A stretch of DNA of 8,085 nt from Cyclobacteriaceae bacterium (GCA_019751475.1 JAIENH010000703.1:1-8085), one strand, 5' to 3'. Positions 1-6,900 are shown, numbered from the stretch's first letter. Translations and numbers: made by a program. Notes: generated from the letters alone by a model not told the origin.

Positions 1-968
1 AGATGACTGACTTCCCCGAGAGCATGGTGATTGTAGGGGCGGGGGTGATAGGTTGCGAGTATGCAACCATCTTCAGTGGCTTTGGCAAGACAAAAGTCCA
101 TCTCATTGACAAAGGAGACCGCATTCTGCCCTTCGAAGATGAAGACGTAGTGCGCATCATTGAGCGCAACATGGAAAACAACGGAGTGCTCATCCATCGC
201 AACTCACGACTGGTACACATGCGCATGGTGAACGGTCGGGTAGAATATGAACTGGAATATACTGACGGTACGCGCCAGGTGTTTAATGTGGAGAAGGCCC
301 TTGTCTCCGTGGGTCGTGTGCCCAACCTGGAAGTCCTGTGGATCGATGGCGTGGGCATCAACATCTCCAAGCGCGGCATTGAAAACAACGACACACAAAC
401 CAACGTGCCCAACATCTATGCCGTGGGCGACCTCACTGCCGATATTTCATTAGTGAATGTAGGCGAGTTGGAAGGCCGCTATGCCGTGGAGCGCATGTTT
501 GGCAAGCCGGACCGCAAATTGGTGTATGAAAATATCAGCACCATTATGTTCCTCAGCCCGGAGGTGGCAGGCGTGGGCCTCAACGAAATACAAGCGCAAG
601 AAAAGAAGCTCGACTACAAGATCGTGACGCTGGAGTACAGCACCATACCCCGCGCCATCGCCAAGCGCAACACCCAGGGCTTTATCAAATTGTTGGTGAC
701 CAATGACGATGCCATGAAGATTTTAGGAATGAAAGTAGTGGGCAACCATGCCAGCAGCGCCATACAGGCTGTGGCCGTGCTCATCTCTATGAACAAAGGC
801 ATTGAAGAACTGGCGGAGTGCGTGCACCCGCACCCATCCATCACAGAAGGCATACAAGAATGTGTACGCATGCTGATGGGCAAGTCTTTACTAAAGCCCA
901 TGGCCCTGCGTGGCCGGCTTTCCTGCAGGAGGTTTGTAGGAGGGAAGTATGAGGATATTGGGTTTTAG
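1..968 (+). CDS. Pyridine nucleotide-disulfide oxidoreductase (dihydrolipoamide dehydrogenase-like), 5' end outside the window
   Basis: Partial gene. The visible 321 residues begin just before the NAD(P)-binding Rossmann domain, so the N-terminal FAD-binding part and the redox-active CxxxxC lie left of the window. The ATG at position 3 is probably internal. Numbering from that ATG, the dinucleotide motif GAGVIG is at residues 12-17 and the next strand ends in Asp36, which fits NAD(H). VGRVPN (103-108) and YAVGDL (139-144, FAD ribityl contact) follow, then the dimerisation domain. That domain carries HPHPSITE (275-282), matching the His-Pro...Glu catalytic dyad of lipoamide dehydrogenases (His277, Glu282). 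Soluble transhydrogenase SthA lacks this histidine, which argues for a lipoamide- or mercuric-reductase-type disulfide enzyme. Family membership is firm. The substrate cannot be told without the N-terminal half. The last 20 or so residues are not recognisable family sequence. Confidence 0.88.
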   Translation, partial: MTDFPESMVIVGAGVIGCEYATIFSGFGKTKVHLIDKGDRILPFEDEDVVRIIERNMENNGVLIHRNSRLVHMRMVNGRVEYELEYTDGTRQVFNVEKALVSVGRVPNLEVLWIDGVGINISKRGIENNDTQTNVPNIYAVGDLTADISLVNVGELEGRYAVERMFGKPDRKLVYENISTIMFLSPEVAGVGLNEIQAQEKKLDYKIVTLEYSTIPRAIAKRNTQGFIKLLVTNDDAMKILGMKVVGNHASSAIQAVAVLISMNKGIEELAECVHPHPSITEGIQECVRMLMGKSLLKPMALRGRLSCRRFVGGKYEDIGF

Positions 969-1019
969 TTTGAGTTTAAGTTTAAGGCTGATAATCAAAA
1001 GTTGGATTCGTCCAGATAA

Positions 1020-1045
1020 TTGATGATAAGAATTATTTAAATTTG
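1020..1045 (+). promoter_or_regulatory. Candidate Bacteroidota-type promoter for the caspase-FISUMP gene
   Basis: TAAATTTG at 1038-1045 matches the Bacteroidota -7 consensus TAnnTTTG exactly. It lies 27 bases before the ATG at 1073. A TTG at 1020-1022 could serve as a -33 element, but its 15-base spacing is shorter than the usual 19 or so, so only the -7 box is convincing. The leader is AT-rich and has no Shine-Dalgarno sequence, as is common in this phylum. Confidence 0.4.
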
Positions 1046-1072
1046 ACTACCAATCAAATTTTTTAAATCAAT

Positions 1073-2497
1073 ATGAAAAATTTATTGACCAAGGGTGTTT
1101 GTTTGATTGCGTTTGGCTTGATTATTAGCAATACCATCCTTGCACAACAAAGAAAATATGCTCTTGTTATTGGTGCTCAAAATTATACCGCGCTACCTCC
1201 TCTTCGTAATTCGCTTACAGATGCTAAAGATTTAACGACCGCGCTAAGGACAAAAGGGTTCCAAGTTGAAACACTTCTTGATCCAAAGAATAAGTCAGAA
1301 ATAAAGGACGCGATTATAAGGTATAAGAATGCTATGGAAGACGTGATTGGGGGAGTTGGAATTGTTTTCTATGCCGGACACGGCATGCAGTTTGAAGGGA
1401 ACAATTACATCATACCTACCACCGCAAAACTTGAGTTATCTAGTGACTTGGAAGACAAATGTTTAAAGATGAATGCGGTGATGTCGGTATTGAATGCCAC
1501 CAACAAGTCATTGAATATTTTATTTCTGGATGCCTGCCGCACCATCCCCAGCTTCAATAGAGACTCTGAACAAGGGTGGACAAAAGTTGCAGCTCCCAGA
1601 GGTTCCATCATTGTGTTTGCCACCGAAGCCGGTAAAGTGGCCTCTGATGGCAATGGAAAAAATGGATTGTTTACTTCAAAATTGCTAAAACGAATTAATG
1701 AACCTGGTCTTAATATTACCGATGTTTTAAAAAGGGTAAAGCAAGATGTGTTTCTTGAATCCAACGAAAAACAGCTTCCCTCATTGGAGGACAATTCTAT
1801 TGGCGGAGATTTTTTCTTCACACCGGGAACACCTTCAACCGAAACTGTCGTTCAGCCAACAATGAAAAAAGAGCCCGTTGCAAAAACTCCTGCTGGCAAT
1901 GCGTTTGACTACGGCTATGGCCCTGTCGATGCACCTGTCGTTCGTGTGGGTACCCAACAGTGGCTTGGTAAAAACCTTAATGTGGATCACTTTTCTAACG
2001 GTGACCCAATACCAGAGGCAAAGACTGATTTAGAATGGAAACGCGCAGGAGAGAAAAGACAACCAGTTTGGTGCTACTACAAAAACGACTCTTTGAATGG
2101 GCAAACTTACGGTAGACTATATAACTCTTACGCAGTAAATGACCCTCGAGGATTGGCACCATCAGGATGGCATATACCAACAGAAGAAGAGTGGGCAATT
2201 ATGATTAATTATCTAGGTGGCCACGAGTCTGCGGGCTTGATTATGAAAAGCACAAATGGGTGGCAGCGAAACGGAAATGGGAATAACAATAGCGGAATCT
2301 CAGCCCTTCCGGGTGGCAGCAGAAGCCCAGATGGTACATTCAAGGATCTTGGTAAGTACTGTCACTGGTGGAGTTCTTCAGCACCCACAACAGGATTGGC
2401 ATGGAGCCATTATCTTCTTTATAGCGTAAACAATGTATATACGTACAAGTTTAATGACAATAGGTGCGGTTTTTCTGTTCGTTGCGTTAAAGATTGA
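1073..2497 (+). CDS. Exported caspase-like (peptidase C14) protein with C-terminal FISUMP domain
   Basis: 474 residues. An N-terminal signal peptide (Lys-rich start, hydrophobic 8-23, likely cleavage after Ala24) directs export. Residues 28-250 form a caspase/metacaspase-like p20 domain: KYALVIGAQNY strand, NSLTDAKDL, the catalytic histidine in YAGHG (His103) and the catalytic cysteine in LFLDACR (Cys155). Both dyad residues are present, so proteolytic activity is plausible. A Pro/Thr-rich linker (251-285) leads to a FISUMP (Fib_succ_major) domain at 288-474, recognised by VGTQQWLGKNLNV, YGRLYNSYAV, APSGWHIPTEEEW, ALPGGSR, WWSSS and the terminal GFSVRCV. Four cysteines in this part (334, 430, 465, 471) could form disulfides. 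No type IX secretion tail is visible. It stands alone, and its DNA is clearly more AT-rich than the preceding gene. The target and the role of FISUMP are unknown. Adhesion or substrate recognition at the cell surface is inference. Confidence 0.9.
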   Translation: MKNLLTKGVCLIAFGLIISNTILAQQRKYALVIGAQNYTALPPLRNSLTDAKDLTTALRTKGFQVETLLDPKNKSEIKDAIIRYKNAMEDVIGGVGIVFYAGHGMQFEGNNYIIPTTAKLELSSDLEDKCLKMNAVMSVLNATNKSLNILFLDACRTIPSFNRDSEQGWTKVAAPRGSIIVFATEAGKVASDGNGKNGLFTSKLLKRINEPGLNITDVLKRVKQDVFLESNEKQLPSLEDNSIGGDFFFTPGTPSTETVVQPTMKKEPVAKTPAGNAFDYGYGPVDAPVVRVGTQQWLGKNLNVDHFSNGDPIPEAKTDLEWKRAGEKRQPVWCYYKNDSLNGQTYGRLYNSYAVNDPRGLAPSGWHIPTEEEWAIMINYLGGHESAGLIMKSTNGWQRNGNGNNNSGISALPGGSRSPDGTFKDLGKYCHWWSSSAPTTGLAWSHYLLYSVNNVYTYKFNDNRCGFSVRCVKD

Positions 2498-2637
2498 GCT
2501 ATCTTTTGCAAGGCATAGAACATCACTTTTCATGCTATTTTTAACAGTTTAAACGGCAGCAACAAAATCGAGCTGATCAGCTTGAGCACCAGTTTTTCTT
2601 TAATCTGACGAAATCCTTAGCTCAATTTGTGTCCATG

Positions 2638-2657
2638 AAAAAACGGAGCCTCGCCCC
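2638..2657 (-). terminator. Probable intrinsic terminator of the cupin lipoprotein gene
   Basis: On the minus strand, GGGGC (2657-2653) and GCTCC (2649-2645) can form a 5-bp stem with one G-T pair and a 3-base loop. One base and then six T residues (2643-2638) follow. It starts 11 bases after the stop codon of the cupin gene. The stem is short, so confidence is moderate. Confidence 0.42.
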
Positions 2658-2668
2658 ATAATCAGCGA

Positions 2669-3382
2669 CTAATAGTTAATCTTCAAAACCTCATCGAAGT
2701 TAGGATTGACGCTACGGGCAAAAAGGATGGCTGGGTGATCGGGCTTCAGTTCTTTGAAATAGAATGGATTGCCATTGGTGCGCTCCTGGTCAAGAGATGT
2801 TTTCATTTCAAGAAGGCCTTTCATGTATGGCTCGTAAGCTTCGCCTTCTGTTTTTGACTTTACAACAAACAGGAGCGCCCCTTCAACAAATGGAGCCTCC
2901 CAGCCCGTGGGCATATTAGACCCAAAGTGAAAAGACGAGCCGGTCTCCATCACTTGTCGCTTGCCCTCACTGCACAGCACCCACTTTCCGCTAATAGTAT
3001 AAACAATGCTTTCGGTAGGGTGGGGGTGCTCACTTAAAAACATACCCGGCTTCAATTCAATAAAAAATGACCGGAGGTTCTCCGCAAAAAGCAGCGGACC
3101 AAAGACGCCTTCATGTGTCAATACACCAACCGACTTAACAGCATCTTTCACGTTGGGAATCACTTCTACGTTAGTGGCTAACTGCACGTATTCAGGTGAT
3201 ACGTTTGAGGCGGCCACCACTTTCTTCTCTAGGATTTCTGATGGCGCTTTCCCAGCGGTGGAATCATGGGCGTGTGTGTGTGAGCCGTCATCATGGTCAT
3301 GCGCATCGGCACTTTTTTCATTTTTTTGATTGCATGAAAAAAGAGCAGCTAGAATGAACAACGTGTAAAGTCCGGATTTCAT
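2669..3382 (-). CDS. Cupin-domain lipoprotein with His-rich N-terminal segment
   Basis: 237 residues. The lipobox LFSC puts the lipidated cysteine at Cys17, so the mature protein should sit in an outer or inner membrane facing the periplasm or surface. A His/Asp-rich stretch at 27-40 (AHDHDDGSHTHAHD) looks like a metal-binding tether. A single cupin barrel follows at about 85-180. Motif 1 is clear: G, five residues, then HPHPTE and YTISGKW, which supplies two His and one Glu metal ligands in the HxHxxE form. In motif 2 (PTGWEAP) the histidine expected after PxG is missing. The C-terminal 50 residues are not recognised. It is transcribed alone, convergent with the caspase-FISUMP gene and divergent from the metalloprotease-like lipoprotein. 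No substrate can be named: sugar lyase-like, dioxygenase-like and purely binding cupins share this fold. Confidence 0.8.
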   Translation of the reverse strand: MKSGLYTLFILAALFSCNQKNEKSADAHDHDDGSHTHAHDSTAGKAPSEILEKKVVAASNVSPEYVQLATNVEVIPNVKDAVKSVGVLTHEGVFGPLLFAENLRSFFIELKPGMFLSEHPHPTESIVYTISGKWVLCSEGKRQVMETGSSFHFGSNMPTGWEAPFVEGALLFVVKSKTEGEAYEPYMKGLLEMKTSLDQERTNGNPFYFKELKPDHPAILFARSVNPNFDEVLKINY

Positions 3383-3480
3383 ACGAGTGTGTTTAGGTTA
3401 AGACTTTGGGTTGGCTGTTTAAATGTAGTAATAATGAAATGACTAATAAAAGTGCATGAGGCTAAAGTTTAATAGCATCA

Positions 3481-3553
3481 GTCTCTGCGAACCTCTGCGC
3501 CCTCCGCGGTTAAAATTTTACCGCAAAGGTCGCTGAGAAATACACGCAAAGTA
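3481..3553. repeat. REP-like intergenic palindrome with CTCTGCG/CGCAAAG units
   Basis: The left arm carries CTCTGCG at 3483, again at 3493, and CTCCGCG at 3502. The right arm carries CCGCAAAGG (3521-3529) and CGCAAAG (3545-3551). The arms meet at the perfect palindrome TAAAATTTTA (3511-3520). Together they form a long imperfect dyad. It resembles the widely dispersed intergenic CTCTGCG/CCGCAAAG repeats I recall from many bacterial genomes, including Bacteroidota. It lies between divergent genes and is neither coding nor an obvious terminator. Confidence 0.6.
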
Positions 3554-3610
3554 TACTCCCTTGTAGTCATACATCAGCGATTGAAGTTTACTCAGCCTTA
3601 CAGGCAATTT

Positions 3611-3628
3611 AGGTTTTTAGGGATGCCT
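3611..3628 (-). repeat. Possible solo terminal repeat or remnant of the MITE seen at 5905-6033
   Basis: The 18 bases at 3611-3628 match the right terminal repeat at 6016-6033 at 16 of 18 positions, differing at the 1st and 11th. A short inverted AGGCA (3602-3606) pairs with TGCCT (3624-3628). No matching opposite 18-bp end was found nearby, so this is either a decayed copy or coincidence. Confidence 0.4.
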
Positions 3629-3667
3629 ATTTTTAGTAAGTTCGATTTTCAGTACCTCCAAAAAGCC

Positions 3668-4645
3668 ATGAAGAAATGGATATACCTTCTTGCCATTGCC
3701 TGCCTCGGTAGCTGCTCATATAACAATAAGAAGACAAAGCAGTCAATCAGGCCGGTTGTATGGAAAGCCGTGGACACTATTGATGTTGCACGCTTTAATC
3801 GTGATTTGGAGGCGGGTAAGCCTACCATGGATGTAGGCGTTTACTTCCCGTCTAATTTTGACACAGCCTTCCAAAAGGTCACGCTCAGCCGCTTGATGGA
3901 GAGCGTACGCGCAGCGAAAGAAATTTATAAACCAGCGGGTGTTCAGATCAATCTTCTCTGGGTAAAGACAGGTGAACTTGATCCTGCTTATTTTTCTATT
4001 CAGGCTAATGAAACACCGGGCCTTCCCGAAACGGAGTATACAAACATGTATGTGCATGCACGAAGACATCCGGCTGTGCTCACGGAGCACGCCAAGAATG
4101 CATTTACCAGCATTGTTGAGCCAAACGAAGAGAACAAACGGACGATTTACCTGATTGTCCTGCAGGATGTTTTCTTTCCATTCCTCGAAGTATCGGAAGG
4201 TCGAAACTGGACAATCAAATCAGTACGAACGGGTGGGCTGTCGTTTCCAACGTATTCATATGTCAATTCATTGCCGGATGCGTTTCGGGGAATTATCACC
4301 ATCACCAATTTATCTCGGGCCGACCGGTTTCGCAGAACCGTGGCACACGAGATTGGGCATAAGGTGATGAATGTGAGCCACGAGTATAAAACTACGAACC
4401 CCGGTCATGAAGTCTTTGCTGATGGTGGTTTGATGTTGTATGGCAATGGAGAAGACATTCCCTCCGGCCAGGAGGGAAGATGGCATTTGGAAAGACTTCA
4501 CTTGTCTCCCTTTTTATACAGGCTCAAGAACGGTGTCAAAGTTTGGAATGAAGACTATAAAGAAGGCGGGCATTACTATGATCCAATCTACGGAGACAAA
4601 GTGATCAACTTTGGAGGCCGGGCTGAGATTGATAAAAACTGGTAA
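3668..4645 (+). CDS. Lipoprotein with metzincin-like zinc metalloprotease signature
   Basis: 325 residues from the ATG at 3668. An in-frame TTG at 3581 would add 29 residues and bury the signal peptide, so 3668 is preferred. The signal peptide ends in the lipobox LGSC (lipid Cys16). The centre is mixed alpha/beta. AHEIGHKVMNVSHEY contains HExxH (His227, Glu228, His231) and another histidine at 238. GLMLYG (254-259, Met256) follows, looking like the metzincin Met-turn. This is the layout of a metzincin, but the third histidine is one residue further on than in the classical HExxHxxGxxH, and Asn235 stands near the glycine position. It is therefore a probable zinc-dependent peptidase or an archaemetzincin-like relative, anchored to an envelope membrane. 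I do not recognise a named family. The next gene is 169 bases downstream on the same strand. Operon membership is unclear. Confidence 0.75.
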   Translation: MKKWIYLLAIACLGSCSYNNKKTKQSIRPVVWKAVDTIDVARFNRDLEAGKPTMDVGVYFPSNFDTAFQKVTLSRLMESVRAAKEIYKPAGVQINLLWVKTGELDPAYFSIQANETPGLPETEYTNMYVHARRHPAVLTEHAKNAFTSIVEPNEENKRTIYLIVLQDVFFPFLEVSEGRNWTIKSVRTGGLSFPTYSYVNSLPDAFRGIITITNLSRADRFRRTVAHEIGHKVMNVSHEYKTTNPGHEVFADGGLMLYGNGEDIPSGQEGRWHLERLHLSPFLYRLKNGVKVWNEDYKEGGHYYDPIYGDKVINFGGRAEIDKNW

Positions 4646-4814
4646 CCCCCGGATCAATTTTGTTGCAAAATAGAACTTGTACTGCTAGTGTAAAATATCC
4701 AAGACTCTACCAATGTTTCGGGATTGGCGCTGCTTGCCACCCAAAAACATTTCCGCTTGTCTTGCCGGTAATAATCGTACCTTACAAACTTTACCTAACC
4801 CACACCATCAATTC

Positions 4815-5894
4815 ATGGCATTTATTGACGATGTATTGCAAGTACCTTCCTATGGATGGAAAAATGAGAAGGGCGAACTGATCATTCCTACACTCGGCCA
4901 GCTTTACCGCGAGGCCTTTTCACGGGTCAATTTCTTTAAAACCAAGAAGAACTGGATATCAGGTATCAGTTGGCTGATGGCTGTCTGCATGCTACCTTTC
5001 TTTTTTGTGTTTATCTTCTATTACTTTTCATTTCCGTTGTTGGCCGCCACCATCGTCTATGCTATGATCATCATGAGCACGCATGGCACCATCTGGTTTC
5101 ATCGCTACAGTACGCACAGGGCCTATACCTTCCGTAATTCCTTCTGGCGTTTCTTCACGCAAAATCTAGTGTTCCGTACTTTCCCTGAAGAGATTTATGT
5201 AGTGTCGCACCACGTGCATCATCTCAAATCAGAGAAACCTGGCGATCCGTACAATGCCCACGCTGGACTGATGTATTGCATGCTGTCGGATGTGAACCAT
5301 CAAAGCATTGCCACTAATCTTAGTGAAGTGGATTATAAAAAAGCCTCTCACTTTTTGAGTCATACAGGTGTGCAGATCAACACCTATAAGCAATATCAAG
5401 CATGGGGCTCCATTGCTACACCCTGGTACACCATCGGGTTGTGGTTCCTCAACTGGTCGTTTTGGTATGGCATATTTTATCTGATTGGTGGCCATGGACT
5501 TGCCTGTGCGCTCTTCAGCGGGGCTATGCTATGGTTTGTGCTGGTGCGCGCGTTTAACTACACGGGTCATGGCAAAGGCCAGGTAAAGCATGTTGACGGC
5601 ATCGACTTCGACCGTAGCAACCTCTCCATCAATCAAACTCGTCCGGGATTATTTTCTGGCGAGTGGCATAACAATCATCATCTCTATCCCGACAGTGCAC
5701 GCGCTGGCTTCCTGCCGTACCAGATTGACTTGGCGTGGATTTACATTTACTGCATGCATAAGTTGGGAACAGTGTCATCGTACCGTGATTCGAAGAAGCA
5801 CTTCCAGGAGAAATATCTAGCAGGTGCCGAGCCTGACCTGGCTCACTATGAGCGGTCTATTGAGATGTCTGAGCCGGTGAAGGTATCTAGATAG
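4815..5894 (+). CDS. Membrane fatty-acid (acyl-CoA/acyl-lipid) desaturase
   Basis: 359 residues from the ATG at 4815. The frame stays open to an upstream ATG at 4713, but those 34 extra residues look non-coding, and MAFIDDVLQVPSYGW is a natural start. It shows the three histidine boxes of the integral-membrane di-iron desaturases: HRYSTH (96-101), HHVHH (132-136, followed by DPYN) and HNNHH (285-289). Hydrophobic segments lie at about 51-73, 74-95, 201-223 and 226-246, as expected for a four-helix membrane enzyme with cytoplasmic His clusters. The spacing resembles the stearoyl-CoA desaturase/DesC branch, which commonly introduces a delta-9 double bond into saturated acyl chains to adjust membrane fluidity. 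Regiospecificity cannot be read from the sequence. No electron-donor gene is adjacent. A MITE-like repeat begins 10 bases after the stop. Confidence 0.9.
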   Translation: MAFIDDVLQVPSYGWKNEKGELIIPTLGQLYREAFSRVNFFKTKKNWISGISWLMAVCMLPFFFVFIFYYFSFPLLAATIVYAMIIMSTHGTIWFHRYSTHRAYTFRNSFWRFFTQNLVFRTFPEEIYVVSHHVHHLKSEKPGDPYNAHAGLMYCMLSDVNHQSIATNLSEVDYKKASHFLSHTGVQINTYKQYQAWGSIATPWYTIGLWFLNWSFWYGIFYLIGGHGLACALFSGAMLWFVLVRAFNYTGHGKGQVKHVDGIDFDRSNLSINQTRPGLFSGEWHNNHHLYPDSARAGFLPYQIDLAWIYIYCMHKLGTVSSYRDSKKHFQEKYLAGAEPDLAHYERSIEMSEPVKVSR

Positions 5895-5904
5895 CTCACA
5901 TCGT

Positions 5905-6033
5905 AGGCATCTCTAAAAACCCATAAATAGTGGAACGTCATTCCGGCCATTGAGCCGGAATCTTGATTTCACTATTGCTCAAGGGGATACCGGAACAAGT
6001 CCGGTATGACTGCAAGGGTTTTTAGAGATGCCT
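5905..6033. mobile_element. MITE-like element with 18-bp perfect terminal inverted repeats
   Basis: 129 bp bounded by an 18-bp perfect inverted repeat, AGGCATCTCTAAAAACCC at 5905-5922 and its complement at 6016-6033. Inside are two hairpins. ATTCCGGC/GCCGGAAT (5940-5947 with 5954-5961) has a 6-base loop, and ATACCGGA/TCCGGTAT (5987-5994 with 6000-6007) has a 5-base loop. Outer pairings GTCAT (5937-5941)/ATGAC (6006-6010) and AATAGTG (5926-5932)/CACTATT (5970-5976) are also possible. There is no ORF and no clear target-site duplication. It fills the gap between two convergent genes, 10 bp from one stop and 13 bp from the other, and may also act as a bidirectional transcription barrier. The transposase that would mobilise it is not in the window. 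Confidence 0.7.
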
Positions 6034-6046
6034 TGTGTAGTATTTG

Positions 6047-6730
6047 CTAGTAGTAGACAGCCACGTCACTTAAACTTTTTCGAATGAGCCGCGGTACGTA
6101 CGTTTCATCTGTAGCGTAGCCAACGGGTATCAATAAAAAAGGTCTTTCATTATCCGGCCGGTTCAAGATGCCGGAAAGAAAATTCATTGGGCTGGGGGTA
6201 TGAGTGAGTGCTACAAGCCCTGCATGGTGAATTGCCGTGAGCAACATACCACACGCTAACCCCACTGACTCTGACACGTAGTAGTTGTTTCGCTTCGTGC
6301 CGTCTGGCAGCACATTGTATGCTTTCTTAAAAACCACAATCAGGTAGGGAGCTGTTTCAAGAAAGGGCTTTTCCCAATCGGTCTGTAAAGGCATGAGGTC
6401 TTGCAGCCATTCATCGCTCATGCGTCCGTGGTAGCTTTCATGTTCTTCTTTTTCTGCTGCCAGGCGAATTTCCTTTTTGATGGCGGGGTCACTCACTACG
6501 CAAAATGTCCAAGGCTGTTTATGCGCACCGGATGGTGCTGTGGATGCCGTGCGTATAATATTGTCAATGATTTCCCGTGATACCGGCTTATCGGAAAAGT
6601 GCCGCACCGATCTGCGAGCGTCCAGCTCGGCATACAACTGCTGACTGCGCAGCAGCATCTGATCGGTTGAGTAGGTATGGGGAGTGTATCGAACAAACGG
6701 ATAACCGTTAATGATTTTTGTTTCAGTCAT
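6047..6730 (-). CDS. Nitroreductase-fold flavoprotein, iodotyrosine deiodinase (halotyrosine dehalogenase) homologue
   Basis: 227 residues, close to the length of the soluble IYD catalytic domain. It has no signal peptide or membrane anchor, unlike vertebrate IYD. Residues 39-43 (RRSVR) and 66-70 (PSGAH, followed by QPWTF) are the FMN phosphate and cofactor segments of this subfamily. LTHTP (175-179) corresponds to the vertebrate VTTTP stretch, where a threonine contacts flavin N5. The active-site lid has EEHESYHGRM (95-104) and QTDWEK (116-121), so Glu96, Tyr100 and Lys121 align with the Glu/Tyr/Lys triad that grips the amino-acid part of halotyrosines in human IYD (Glu157, Tyr161, Lys182). 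That triad separates IYD from ordinary nitroreductases and BluB. The likely reaction is reductive dehalogenation of iodo-, bromo- or chlorotyrosine by FMNH2. Bacterial homologues, including one from the Bacteroidota genus Haliscomenobacter, are known. The cellular role is not evident from the neighbours. Confidence 0.85.
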   Translation of the reverse strand: MTETKIINGYPFVRYTPHTYSTDQMLLRSQQLYAELDARRSVRHFSDKPVSREIIDNIIRTASTAPSGAHKQPWTFCVVSDPAIKKEIRLAAEKEEHESYHGRMSDEWLQDLMPLQTDWEKPFLETAPYLIVVFKKAYNVLPDGTKRNNYYVSESVGLACGMLLTAIHHAGLVALTHTPSPMNFLSGILNRPDNERPFLLIPVGYATDETYVPRLIRKSLSDVAVYY

Positions 6731-6900
6731 GACGATAGATTAAGAACAATATTGGCTATGTACGCTGGCATGAATGTATTTAAAAAAATGAAGCCACAGA
6801 ATACAATCACGCCAAATTCTGGCAGCAATGTAAGCTGCCTGACAAGTCATTTCTGATGATAGGGGTTATAAAAGCCACGATTCAAGTCTCATTGATTTAG

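Noticed and set aside
969..1000. Short GTTTGAGTTTAAGTTTAA repetition after the oxidoreductase gene
   Set aside because: Simple low-complexity sequence about 18 bases long, with no further copies or structure.
2150..2497. FISUMP domain as the variable target of a diversity-generating retroelement
   Set aside because: The C-terminal part resembles the FGE/C-type-lectin type of fold used by such targets, but no template repeat or reverse transcriptase is present in the window and no A-rich variable codon pattern stands out.
2569..2597. Hairpin CGAGCT-GATC-AGCTTG followed by TTTTT, as a terminator for the caspase-FISUMP gene
   Set aside because: The stem has a G-T pair and the T-run begins 8 bases after it, too far for a standard intrinsic terminator. 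The core AGCTGATCAGCT palindrome may be coincidental.
3420..3427. TACATTTA on the minus strand as the -7 box of the cupin lipoprotein gene
   Set aside because: It has one mismatch to the consensus and no -33 TTG at suitable spacing, so it is not distinguishable from chance in AT-rich DNA.
3581..3667. N-terminal extension of the metalloprotease-like protein from TTG at 3581
   Set aside because: It would place 29 residues before a clear lipoprotein signal peptide and would encode the mobile-repeat remnant at 3611-3628. The ATG at 3668 fits much better.
4713..4814. N-terminal extension of the desaturase from ATG at 4713
   Set aside because: The 34 residues have no desaturase similarity and are not needed. 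The ATG at 4815 gives a normal family start.
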